NCBI GenBank assembly: GCA_017550445.1
Contig: JAFZOV010000045.1
Location: forward strand, 1-18,023
DNA: 18,023 nt
Source of the DNA: Fibrobacter sp.
GTDB taxonomy: Bacteria; Fibrobacterota; Fibrobacteria; Fibrobacterales; Fibrobacteraceae
Direction of reading: 5' to 3'
The notes below the pieces were generated by a model. The model did no database searches. It saw only the letters and a program-made list of their open reading frames with translations, and had not been told where the DNA came from. Both the position numbers and the translations under genes were made by a program. Shown here one piece after another: positions 1 through 6,702 of the stretch (within the stretch, counting starts at the first letter, position 1; every line of letters begins with the position of its first letter).

Positions 1-1
1 C

Positions 2-211
2 CTCACCCACGACCCGTACATGCTCTGCGCCGACTTCCGCAGCTACGTGGACATGCAGGCCAAGGTGGCGAAGGAATACCAGAACAAGAAGGCCTGGGCC
101 GAGAAGGCGATCCTCAACGTCGCTCGCATGGGCAAGTTCAGCTCCGACCGTACCATCAAGCAGTACGCCGACGAAATCTGGCACGCCAAGGGCTGCAGCA
201 TCAAGCTGTAA
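2..211 (+). CDS. glgP: Glycogen phosphorylase, C-terminal end (partial)
   Basis: Only the last 69 codons are present; the reading frame is open from base 2 and ends at TAA. The fragment carries the typical end of bacterial glycogen/alpha-glucan phosphorylases: a Y-x-x-C-A-D-F stretch, then W-x-x-x-A-I-L-N, then F-S-S-D-R-(T/S)-I and a final I-W-x-A-K. The enzyme removes glucose 1-phosphate from storage glycogen in the cytoplasm and uses PLP; the PLP lysine lies upstream of the window. A strong hairpin and T-run follow the stop, so the gene ends its transcript here and is separate from the convergent operon that follows. I am confident of the family from the tail; whether it is the glycogen or maltodextrin type cannot be decided from this fragment. 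Confidence 0.88.
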   Translation, partial: LTHDPYMLCADFRSYVDMQAKVAKEYQNKKAWAEKAILNVARMGKFSSDRTIKQYADEIWHAKGCSIKL

Positions 212-237
212 TCTGACGCGACAACCGCAATTAAAAG

Positions 238-265
238 TCCCGCGAGCAATCGCGGGATTTTTTTT
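238..265 (+). terminator. Intrinsic terminator after glgP
   Basis: A perfect 7-bp GC-rich stem (TCCCGCG/CGCGGGA) with a 6-nt loop is followed by eight T. On the minus strand the same stem is followed by CTTTT, so it may also stop the convergent operon that ends at 278. Confidence 0.85.
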
Positions 266-277
266 CATTGTAAAAAA

Positions 278-439
278 TTAAGGATCTTCTAAAAGTTCCG
301 CATCAAACCACGCCAATAATTCACCATCTTTATCCAATACCGTCAAGTCACCGTCGTAGGTTACCTTGCGACCATCGGGAAGTTCCGTTGTTCCTTTTTT
401 AGGTTCATTCGTTTTGTCTGATTGATTCGATTTATCCAT
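278..439 (-). CDS. Small acidic hypothetical protein (53 aa)
   Basis: A 53-codon frame begins with ATG five bases after a good GAGGGG ribosome site and ends with TAA. The first 18 residues are polar and rich in Lys, Asn and Asp. The rest reads like a small beta-rich unit with D-G turns (LPDGRKVTYDGD, LDKDGE) and an acidic tail. There is no signal peptide, no membrane segment and no cysteine. It is the last gene of the tight operon that begins at 3894, only 16 nt after the stop of the 87-residue gene. Function unknown. The ribosome site and operon position support a real gene. Confidence 0.6.
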   Translation of the reverse strand: MDKSNQSDKTNEPKKGTTELPDGRKVTYDGDLTVLDKDGELLAWFDAELLEDP

Positions 440-455
440 AGTTTCCCCTCTTTTA

Positions 456-719
456 TCATCCTAGAGCCTCGATATACACCTTATCTTCCCAAAATCCGTT
501 CTCGGTACAGTCACAGAAAGTAGCTACACACTCGCAGCCTTTCGGAACATCGTCATAGGCGCTGATGACATACAAAGGAGCTTCGCCTTCAAATTCCTTC
601 GGGAAATGATTCCTCAAAATTAACGGCCCTGCAAAACGGGCTATGCCCGGCTCCGTATTGCCGAGGTATGCAATGTATTCCGAGCCGTCGGACAGTTTGG
701 CGATGCACTTGCATTTCAT
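456..719 (-). CDS. Hypothetical Cys-containing protein (87 aa)
   Basis: The start ATG follows AAGGAG by a normal distance, and the gene begins 23 nt after the stop of the 348-residue gene in the same operon. The protein opens with MKCKC and has a second Cys group near residues 62-70 (CEC...CDC). Paired cysteines at both ends suggest metal binding or disulfides, but no known zinc-ribbon spacing is obvious. There is no signal peptide or membrane segment. The motif K-L-S-D-G-S-E-Y-I-A-Y near the start resembles small beta-barrel proteins only in a general way. I do not recognise the family. Confidence 0.65.
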   Translation of the reverse strand: MKCKCIAKLSDGSEYIAYLGNTEPGIARFAGPLILRNHFPKEFEGEAPLYVISAYDDVPKGCECVATFCDCTENGFWEDKVYIEALG

Positions 720-742
720 GGTTAGTCTCCTTATTCAGCCGT

Positions 743-1789
743 TCATGCGTCTTCGCCTTCATCTGCGTCACCCACGTCATCGCAGTTTTCGCGCTCTTTT
801 TGTTCCATCTCGTATATGGTGATTTCGTCGAGGGTCGCGCCGATTTCTTCATCGGTCGACATCATGGTATCTATGTTTATGGTGACAGGGACACAATTTC
901 CGTCAAAACGTAACAAAAGGTCTACAACACGCCTTTTGTACTCAGGCGAAAGCATGCCGAAATTGAGGGCGATATTCTTGTCGCCGTCTGGGATTATCAA
1001 ATGAAGTGCTTTCTCGATAGCTTCGCGCAGCTTGTATTGCATCGATTCGAGTTCGCCCGCATTTAGGTCACTCTGCGTCTTGGGCTGTTGCGCCATGTAC
1101 GCCCCGACAACTTTCTTCGCAAGAGACAGAGTATACTCGTCGGTGCGGCCCTCAACATAGATTCTCGCACAGTCAGGGTCGTCCTGATTTCGGACATCGA
1201 TGCCTATGACATCTTTTGCATACAGGTCTGCAACTAGCTTCCCCGCATCGTCGCGGAAGAGGAAACTTGCGACATAATCCTTGTTTGTCCGTACACGGTA
1301 GAAAATCCGGTACATCGGAGGCAACCCCATCAGATAATCGACGACTTCCTGCGAAATCCACTGGCGCTTGAAAAAGCTCATTTTGGCTTTCCTTTGGAAG
1401 GATTGTAGTTCAGGTTGTAGTCGATGCTGTTCAGGCTGATTTTCTTCGGGAAAATCAACATTCAGGACGGAGTCGAGGTCGTTTAGGCATCCCCTCGTAT
1501 ATACGTCATAGTGCATCACAATCATCGGGGCGAGATAGTCGGCTACCTCATTATAACGTTCCTCGAATGACAAGTCGGATTTGGTTGCCGCAGACAAGAC
1601 GTGACTCGTGATACAACGGAGAATCGGCAGAATTACCCCAGCGCCGAGGTCAGAATTCTTTTCGGCAAGTTCGTCGAAAGCACCTTGTGCGCACTTGGCC
1701 AAATCTTGGACTTCGAGCATTTTTTTGTTGAAACTGGGCCTATCGGCGGACATCATCTCATAAAGTTTTCTGATGTTTTCTGCAGACAT
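743..1789 (-). CDS. Hypothetical cytoplasmic protein (348 aa)
   Basis: The start chosen is the ATG at 1789, preceded by GGAGG with 4-nt spacing. An in-frame extension to 1891 would run into the upstream peptidase gene and has no ribosome site. The first ~110 residues look helical. A polar Gln/Glu-rich linker at about 115-135 (PEENQPEQHRLQPELQ) separates them from a second half with mixed strands and helices. The C-terminus is strongly acidic (ending DADEGEDA). No signal peptide, membrane segment or catalytic motif is visible. It follows the M50-like peptidase by 13 nt and shares its operon. Function unknown; a cytosolic partner of the membrane proteins upstream is only a guess from position. 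Confidence 0.75.
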   Translation of the reverse strand: MSAENIRKLYEMMSADRPSFNKKMLEVQDLAKCAQGAFDELAEKNSDLGAGVILPILRCITSHVLSAATKSDLSFEERYNEVADYLAPMIVMHYDVYTRGCLNDLDSVLNVDFPEENQPEQHRLQPELQSFQRKAKMSFFKRQWISQEVVDYLMGLPPMYRIFYRVRTNKDYVASFLFRDDAGKLVADLYAKDVIGIDVRNQDDPDCARIYVEGRTDEYTLSLAKKVVGAYMAQQPKTQSDLNAGELESMQYKLREAIEKALHLIIPDGDKNIALNFGMLSPEYKRRVVDLLLRFDGNCVPVTINIDTMMSTDEEIGATLDEITIYEMEQKERENCDDVGDADEGEDA

Positions 1790-1802
1790 AGAACCTCCAT
1801 TA

Positions 1803-2408
1803 TTAAGCGATATGCCCAAGTACCATAAAGAAGATGAACAGCGGCACAATAAAAATCCAGACACCTCTAAAGTATAACGCGAGGTCCGCATCGCTCATGG
1901 TAGAATGGTCGACAAGTGAAATCACCAGGTACCAGAGCCCGATTTGAGCCCAGATAGGGAGGCCGCCCGCCCATACGATACGCAGCAAAATGTATCCGAG
2001 GACCAGTCCCACAACCGTCGGGGCCATTGCCGTCATTGCATGTTGCAACATCTGGATGAACCACGGCCCACGGGCACGGTAGCTTATATGTCCAAGTCGC
2101 CCTCCACCACTTTCGAACATGCAAATTTCTCGGACCTCCGCCCCGGTAATCACCGCAAAGCAAAGGTGCGCCATCTCGTGGACGAAAGTTCCAGGGAAAG
2201 TAACGAAGCTCACAAAAAAATGGGCGAATTTACGATTAAATTTGCCAATAACAATAATTTGCAATCGCTCTAAACCATAAAGCAACATGCCCGCAGCAAC
2301 AGGAGCGAGAATTGCTGCTGCCGTCAATATGGCACTGATACCCGCCAGGGCACCGATGCCGTTGCCCCATCCGAACCAAGCGATGATCTGTTGCATCAGG
2401 TATGTCAT
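1803..2408 (-). CDS. Membrane-embedded zinc metallopeptidase, M50-like
   Basis: The 201-residue protein is mostly hydrophobic, with about five membrane segments. An HExxH motif (HEMAH, residues 77-81) lies in the context F-P-G-T-F-V-H-E-M-A-H, as in M50-type intramembrane metallopeptidases, where the two His bind zinc and the Glu activates water. A later segment, A-M-A-P-T near residue 130, and S-x-x-D (TMSDAD) near 174-179 resemble conserved positions of this M50-like group; the third zinc ligand is not certain by eye. The ATG at 2408 is chosen because GGAGG lies 7 nt before it; a TTG at 2414 lies too close to that site. The ATG overlaps the stop of the amidohydrolase gene (ATGA), so translation is coupled. 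Possible roles are cleavage of a membrane substrate or of an exported peptide. Confidence 0.75.
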   Translation of the reverse strand: MTYLMQQIIAWFGWGNGIGALAGISAILTAAAILAPVAAGMLLYGLERLQIIVIGKFNRKFAHFFVSFVTFPGTFVHEMAHLCFAVITGAEVREICMFESGGGRLGHISYRARGPWFIQMLQHAMTAMAPTVVGLVLGYILLRIVWAGGLPIWAQIGLWYLVISLVDHSTMSDADLALYFRGVWIFIVPLFIFFMVLGHIA

Positions 2409-3163
2409 GGGCAAGCCTCCCCCTTTATTATGCGCATCGCGTTATCCCACGAGATCTTCTTCCATTTTTTCTCGGCTATCTTTTTGCTTGCCGCAATTCT
2501 TGCCCTTAAGTGGCGGGGCAGAGAACTTTTTAGGTGCCGTCCTGGAATCGGAGTGTCCGTTCCGAACAATATTCTATCGGCAAATCCCGCATTGAGTAGT
2601 ATTTGCAGATGTTCGTAAGGCATAAACGAGGTGTCCACATAGGTATTTGGACATTCTCGTAGCATTTGGATTGTTTGCGGCAATGGGCGTCCATGCGCGA
2701 GAACCACGGGAACATCAGCATAGGCGGAACATATTCTATTGTATAGTCCCGCCTCGCATTCCTCGCGCTCACCCGTATGTAGCATAACAAAAATTTTGTG
2801 TTCCTTGGCGATATCAAAGGCCCGCTTCAAATTTTTGCCGAATGGATCCCAATGCTCCGATACTCCATGAACCTTCAATCCGACGATTTTTCCTCCGACA
2901 TCGTTCATATATAGTGACAAGTCCTTCGATTTTTCGAGCATATCGTGTGTCACCCACAAGATGGGCTTTGCCTTACCACTTGACAACTCGTACATGGCGA
3001 CACGTTCTTCCAGCAAAAAATCTGAATCGTCCGTGACAACGGCACTTGTGCTGGAATAGGCGAAACGCGAAACGCCTGCTGCTCGCAAGGTACGCAGTAT
3101 TCGTGGCGGCGTGTAATAGTCGTCAAAAAACTGCCCCATATGAACGTGGATGTCGAAGAGCAT
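2405..3163 (-). CDS. Amidohydrolase-family metal-dependent hydrolase
   Basis: The 252-residue protein starts with F-D-I-H-V-H-M-G, the HxH metal motif (His6, His8) of the amidohydrolase/TIM-barrel superfamily. Later motifs fit the same fold: V-M-L-H-T-G-E, V-L-A-H-G-R and F-G-T-D-T-P, giving the second-strand His, third His and C-terminal Asp ligands. This is the PF04909-like group of hydrolases and decarboxylases; the substrate is unknown. The ATG lies 2 nt after the stop of the four-TM gene and the stop overlaps the start of the M50-like gene, so all three are translated together. A decayed copy of its first ~20 codons lies at 4051-4107. TatD nuclease is a less likely alternative. Confidence 0.8.
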   Translation of the reverse strand: MLFDIHVHMGQFFDDYYTPPRILRTLRAAGVSRFAYSSTSAVVTDDSDFLLEERVAMYELSSGKAKPILWVTHDMLEKSKDLSLYMNDVGGKIVGLKVHGVSEHWDPFGKNLKRAFDIAKEHKIFVMLHTGEREECEAGLYNRICSAYADVPVVLAHGRPLPQTIQMLRECPNTYVDTSFMPYEHLQILLNAGFADRILFGTDTPIPGRHLKSSLPRHLRARIAASKKIAEKKWKKISWDNAMRIIKGEACP

Positions 3164-3165
3164 CC

Positions 3166-3894
3166 CTATTTTTTATTGATGTCGTAGTTATAAAGAGGAT
3201 TGTCTGACAATCCCCAAGCCTGTATAGTATTTTGAAACCACGAGTCTTTGTTTTTTGCTTTTGATTTGGATTTTTTTGACCAATTGGCAGTAGCCTTTTT
3301 TAATTCCTTGTTAAGGTTCTTCATTTCTTCGATTAAGCCAGGTTCCTTAGGTCCCGGGAAATTGGGGATTTTCTTGCCCATGCCACCTTTTGCTTCTATT
3401 AGTCCTAGAAGCGCAACACCAATGACGTATGAAAGAACAATGAATACGGTGCGTAACGGGTCTTCTTGGAAGAATGCACATGCAATCAAGGCGAAGACAG
3501 AACCGACTAAACCGCCCGCAACCAAGGCTCGCAAGGCCTTGTACAAAAAATAACTGAAAACACCTGTTGCAATGGCGATAGCCAAAGCCGCAACGCAAAT
3601 CAACACAGACATGCCGGTACTGCAATCCATTAAAACGATTGCTACAATTGCTGCAACAATTTCTAGAACAATCGCGACTGCCGCAAAAGTGTGCTGAACC
3701 CGTCTTTCGTGCCAGATGGACCAATCCAGTTTTTGCAAGGGAGATAGCGCCTTCCATTCCTTTGCTGTTTTGGGAGTGTCCTTACTCCAATCGATATTCG
3801 TAAGCCGACGGGGATCTTTCGGGATTTCAAGCCCATTTGGCTGTTCCGAAACATTGCCAGCGTTTTCGTTTAATATTTCTTGTTGTTCTGACAT
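3166..3894 (-). CDS. Four-TM membrane protein of unknown function
   Basis: The ATG follows GGAGG by 6 nt. The protein has a polar N-terminal part (1-66), four hydrophobic segments at about 69-90, 96-118, 124-142 and 149-167, then a Lys-rich C-terminal tail with K-S-K-S-K-A-K near 210-215 and an aromatic end (WFQNTIQAWG...LYNYD). The tail and N-terminus are probably cytoplasmic. No transporter ATP-binding or catalytic motif is present. It heads the compact operon with the amidohydrolase and M50-like peptidase. A chimeric scar ends 17 nt upstream, so in the ancestral arrangement a SPASM radical SAM gene preceded this gene directly. A role in export or immunity is possible, but nothing in the sequence proves it. 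Confidence 0.75.
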   Translation of the reverse strand: MSEQQEILNENAGNVSEQPNGLEIPKDPRRLTNIDWSKDTPKTAKEWKALSPLQKLDWSIWHERRVQHTFAAVAIVLEIVAAIVAIVLMDCSTGMSVLICVAALAIAIATGVFSYFLYKALRALVAGGLVGSVFALIACAFFQEDPLRTVFIVLSYVIGVALLGLIEAKGGMGKKIPNFPGPKEPGLIEEMKNLNKELKKATANWSKKSKSKAKNKDSWFQNTIQAWGLSDNPLYNYDINKK

Positions 3895-3911
3895 AACTGA
3901 CCTCCGTGTGG

Positions 3912-4107
3912 TTAGGTTTTATTTTCTCTCATTTTAGCTTTGGCATCTTCAACGAGTTTTCTGTTTAGGTGAGCCGCCTTACAGAAATGTGGAGCAATCT
4001 TCAAATAATCACCACCACTTTCGTTGAAGTTGCGGACCAGGCAGGGCGCACAATATTCGTAGCGATGTGTAATAGTCATTAAAATACTGTCCTATATGAA
4101 AATCGAA
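3912..4107 (-). pseudogene. Chimeric gene scar: amidohydrolase 5' end joined to SPASM radical SAM 3' end
   Basis: Bases 4107-4051 read F-D-F-H-I-G-Q-Y-F-N-D-Y-Y-T in one frame, a degenerate copy of the start of the amidohydrolase at 3163. Two codons are missing so that the HxH metal motif is lost. From about 4060 a different frame reads Y-C-A-P-C-L-V-R-N, then G-G-D-Y-L-K and P-H-F-C, ending R-E-N-K-T. This matches the end of the SPASM maturase at 4782-6245 (C-S-I-C-P-A-R-N, N-G-D-Y-M-K, H-H-C, R-N-K-T). The two parts are out of frame, so no fusion protein is made. An ATG at 4079 would give a 55-residue peptide from the SPASM tail, without a convincing ribosome site. I read this as a deletion scar between two lost genes. 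Confidence 0.8.
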
Positions 4108-4161
4108 AAAAAACACACAAAGTCGCCCCTAAATTTTATGCACCCTTAACATTTCTTCCTA

Positions 4162-4785
4162 TTATAGAGTGCAATATACGGCAATTGAAATTAGGATTAT
4201 CGCAATTATTATGGCAATTTTAATACATCCCTTATCACTAGTATCATTCTCTTTTAAGGCAGACTTTCTATCTTCATCTAAGTTTATTAATGAAAAATTT
4301 TGTTTGGCATTATCAACGATTTCTCTAAACATCTCTTCAAGCTGTATATCTTTCCAGGGGTGCATGGCGCCCCCCTGTATTATCATTTTTGGATGGGAAG
4401 AGGGATCGTCGTTGATATAACGCTCCCGTGCCAGTTGAAAATACAAATTCGCCCATTTATCCCCAAATTTTTCAAATTTCCAAGGCATAATTTTCTCTAT
4501 GTCACTTATTGAATCAATCCTTTTTGTTTCAAGTAAAAAAACAAATTGCCAAGTGAATGCATAGCGTTCTACGTCATTAAATGGATATTCTACTAAAGGA
4601 GGATTGTAATTATCTTCAAAATGGACTGACGCCAAATATGCGTGTATTTTTTCGTGAACAATCCAACCATCAGGGTCTTTTTGAACATCATAATTAGACC
4701 GAACGTTTATGGAGTCCGTTTTTACATCATATTCGGTAGGGTCAAGTTTTTTCCAAACCAGGTAATTAATTGGTTTTATATTCAT
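4162..4785 (-). CDS. Membrane-anchored HExxH protein, candidate RiPP leader protease
   Basis: This 207-residue protein has a zinc-peptidase-type motif V-H-E-K-I-H (HExxH at 44-48). About 25 residues later comes V-E-R-Y-A-F-T-W-Q-F-V-F-L, where the Glu could be the third ligand of a gluzincin. The body is soluble, and one hydrophobic helix at about 186-205 (IAIIIAIILISIAV) ends the chain, so it is probably tail-anchored. Its ATG overlaps the TGA of the radical SAM gene (ATGA), with AGGA 8 nt upstream, so the two are translationally coupled. The coupling suggests that it acts on the same peptide, for example by removing the leader. Metalloprotease activity is inferred only from the motif; I do not recognise the family. 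Confidence 0.7.
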   Translation of the reverse strand: MNIKPINYLVWKKLDPTEYDVKTDSINVRSNYDVQKDPDGWIVHEKIHAYLASVHFEDNYNPPLVEYPFNDVERYAFTWQFVFLLETKRIDSISDIEKIMPWKFEKFGDKWANLYFQLARERYINDDPSSHPKMIIQGGAMHPWKDIQLEEMFREIVDNAKQNFSLINLDEDRKSALKENDTSDKGCIKIAIIIAIILISIAVYCTL

Positions 4786-6245
4786 GTTTTATTCCTGTTA
4801 GAAAAGACTTCTTGTGCAATTTTATAATTTAAGGCCACTACATCACAATGATGTTTCGAAGGTTTCATATAATCGCCATTTGTCTCGCTGGCGTTTCTTG
4901 CAGGACAAATGCTGCAAAATGTTTGGTAATCACAGCCGCCACATTGAGTAAAATCACCTTTTTTCAACTTGCGTAATTTAAGAATCGTCGGTGATTTTTC
5001 CCAAATATCTTTAATTGGTTGATCCTTTACATTGCCACATGACATTTTTGTCCATCCCGAACAAGGGAATACATCTCCTGTTGCTGCAATATGTAAGGAG
5101 TCTCGTGCAATTCCGCATATTGGTTCATTTGCCCAGTTTGGATTACGATGAGGCTCAAAAGCATCTGATGTTATAGATTTTACATAATCAGGATCATATT
5201 TCATTATATCATGTAGAAGTTCATCCGTTTCTTCTAATGACAATCGCTCTTGTAAATTATCGGTTGTGTAATCTGAACGACCCATCATAATAAAGTCGGT
5301 GGATGCCTTACAATTTCTCTCATGGGCATATTCTAAAACTTTCTTATATGAGCGATAATTTGTATGCATAGTGGGACAAGCTATTTGAACAGGTATATTC
5401 GCCGCAATTAGTTGTTCGATAACAGCTTTTGTCTTTTCGCACGATCCAGGTAATTGAGTTATGTGGTCATGTTCTTCAGGAATTACGGAATAAAGCGATG
5501 TTTGTATATGGGCAACATCAAGCTCTTGAAGTAACTTAATATGTTTTGGTTTTATAAGGGTTAGGTTAGAAAGAATACAAAACGAAAAATCATATTCTCT
5601 TGCCAAAGTCAAAATCTTTTCAATATCTGGGTGCATAAACGGATCTCCACCTGTTATGGTGAGAGCTATGGTATGCATTTCTTTTGAAAGTTGCTTTAGA
5701 GAAGAGTCTACTACATCGATTGGTAGTATTTGATTCTTATCTTGATGAGGAATGTAGCAATGAATGCATCTTTCGTTACAACGATTGGTGACCTCAATTT
5801 GACAAGCATGTATTTGCGGAATTTGATTGTGTTTTGCTGTCAATATATTTGTCGAATCAGTATAAGATTGCTTATCATCGGGATTATCTAAAAAGTTATA
5901 TGAAATAGTTTTAGGATTATCTTGATAAGAGAAGGTCTTGTCTTTTTCTTTAATATCGGCCTCGTTGTATCCAGAAACAATATATTGATCTTTTTCTAGA
6001 CTACTGAGAAAATCTGTCAAATCTTTCTTTATTTCAGTGATAACAGCATCTTCAAAAGATGTCTTTATTTTTTTTAATATTTCGTCAAAAGTTTGCATTT
6101 TTCGCGAGAGCGCCGACAAAAACACACTCCCGATTTCATCGTAGACACGATCGTGACGATTCAACTGATTTGTTATATATCCATAATCATCAAAAATGCG
6201 AATAAAGGCATTTTTGGAAAGTCTGAAATAAATGTTGTTATTCAA
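4782..6245 (-). CDS. Radical SAM-SPASM peptide maturase with N-terminal PqqD-like domain
   Basis: The 487-residue protein has three parts. Residues 1-95 resemble a PqqD-like RiPP recognition element (Y-F-R-L-S...G-Y-I-T-N-Q-L, then helices). The radical SAM core starts near 148 with C-N-E-R-C-I-H-C (Cys156, 160, 163) for the SAM-binding [4Fe-4S] cluster and has G-G-D at 199-201. The SPASM region holds Cys377, 395, 403, 435, 438, 444, 447 and 467, enough for two auxiliary clusters. Such enzymes install thioether or C-C crosslinks in short peptides. The start is a TTG six bases after AGGAG; no in-frame ATG lies near. It follows the 47-residue peptide gene by 75 nt and overlaps the HExxH gene. 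The DNA is visibly more AT-rich than the housekeeping genes, suggesting transfer. Confidence 0.93.
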   Translation of the reverse strand: MNNNIYFRLSKNAFIRIFDDYGYITNQLNRHDRVYDEIGSVFLSALSRKMQTFDEILKKIKTSFEDAVITEIKKDLTDFLSSLEKDQYIVSGYNEADIKEKDKTFSYQDNPKTISYNFLDNPDDKQSYTDSTNILTAKHNQIPQIHACQIEVTNRCNERCIHCYIPHQDKNQILPIDVVDSSLKQLSKEMHTIALTITGGDPFMHPDIEKILTLAREYDFSFCILSNLTLIKPKHIKLLQELDVAHIQTSLYSVIPEEHDHITQLPGSCEKTKAVIEQLIAANIPVQIACPTMHTNYRSYKKVLEYAHERNCKASTDFIMMGRSDYTTDNLQERLSLEETDELLHDIMKYDPDYVKSITSDAFEPHRNPNWANEPICGIARDSLHIAATGDVFPCSGWTKMSCGNVKDQPIKDIWEKSPTILKLRKLKKGDFTQCGGCDYQTFCSICPARNASETNGDYMKPSKHHCDVVALNYKIAQEVFSNRNKT

Positions 6246-6256
6246 TTTAAGCTCCT

Positions 6257-6331
6257 AAAAAGGACGGAAATAGAATGGAGAAAGAATCTCCATTCTGTTT
6301 GTTTCCAGCATTGCCGTAATTTACGGTCCTT
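6257..6331 (-). promoter_or_regulatory. Hairpins between precursor and maturase genes (likely attenuator)
   Basis: Read on the minus strand, a palindrome spans the precursor stop (CCGTAA/TTACGG, 6314-6326). Next is a perfect 9-bp stem with a 7-nt loop (AGAATGGAG/CTCCATTCT, 6272-6296). An outer 6-bp AAGGAC/GTCCTT pairing (6326-6331 with 6260-6265) ends directly before TTTTT and the AGGAG of the maturase. This would cause partial termination or mRNA protection and favour precursor over enzyme. Confidence 0.55.
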
Positions 6332-6464
6332 GATAATCGCAACGAATGCACCATTCAATGTGATTATTGTATTGAGAGGGACATCCAGCAGCAAAACTAC
6401 CGCTCGGATTGTTCTTCGCAATCAGACGGGGCTTCTTGTAAGCCATCTTCTTTGTTGTCTTCAT
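6321..6464 (-). CDS. Putative RiPP precursor peptide (47 aa, three Cys)
   Basis: This short frame has an ATG six bases after GAGG and ends with TAA. The N-terminal ~20 residues are basic (K-K-M-A-Y-K-K-P-R, then A-K-N-N-P), like a leader. A G-S-F-A-A-G-C-P block at 22-29 is followed by a core with two more cysteines at 39 and 42 (C-I-R-C). Gly/Ala/aromatic residues next to Cys are typical substrates for SPASM thioether-forming enzymes. The gene lies just upstream of the RRE-radical SAM maturase on the same strand, behind a long structured leader. An in-frame ATG at 6476 would add four residues but lacks a ribosome site. The product and crosslinks are inferred; I cannot assign a named precursor family. 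Confidence 0.8.
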   Translation of the reverse strand: MKTTKKMAYKKPRLIAKNNPSGSFAAGCPSQYNNHIEWCIRCDYQGP

Positions 6465-6623
6465 AATATACCTCATGAGAGTATGTTATCCCCGCAACCT
6501 GTTGCGCACCATGCCGCGCGGGTTTCGGCACAGTGCGTTTTGCGTATGCAAAAGCCATTCGCCAGACCGAAGTCTGGTGTTCGCCCCTGCTCTGCAAAGA
6601 TTGCGCCGATTATGTGAGAAAAC
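6465..6623 (-). promoter_or_regulatory. Structured 5' leader of the RiPP precursor
   Basis: Between the terminator-like hairpin and the precursor start, the minus strand can fold into consecutive hairpins: CCAGAC-TTCG-GTCTGG (6562-6577), TTTTGC-ATAC-GCAAAA (6538-6553), GTGCCG/CGGCAT (6511-6531, extended by flanking GCAC/GTGC), and GCAAC/GTTGC (6494-6505). A 60-codon frame crosses this stretch (6486-6668), but its start has no clear ribosome site and the sequence looks constrained by pairing rather than coding. A leader RNA or RNA-based control element is the best reading. Confidence 0.5.
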
Positions 6624-6702
6624 AAAAAAGGCGCGAGTCGTTGCATCTATCACGCTGAGGCTCTGCATTGCCTATAACCGATAAACGCAAACGACCCACG
6701 CC
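6624..6702 (-). terminator. Long stem followed by T-run upstream of RiPP precursor
   Basis: On the minus strand 6702-6690 pairs with 6630-6642 over 13 consecutive positions (two G-U), extended by two more pairs after one bulge, around a 42-nt apical region; TTTTTTGTTTT follows. It is either the 3' end of an upstream non-coding RNA or transcript, or an attenuator inside the RiPP operon leader. Confidence 0.65.

Noticed and set aside
3912..4079. Intact 55-residue protein
   Set aside because: It is only the SPASM tail of a radical SAM enzyme, lacks the core and a ribosome site, and is joined to a broken amidohydrolase start.
6093..6617. 174-codon plus-strand frame
   Set aside because: Antisense to the maturase start, the peptide gene and the structured leader; no motif.
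6486..6668. 60-codon minus-strand frame in the RiPP leader
   Set aside because: No clear ribosome site, Arg/Asn-rich composition, and the region is full of stems including a terminator; RNA structure explains it better.
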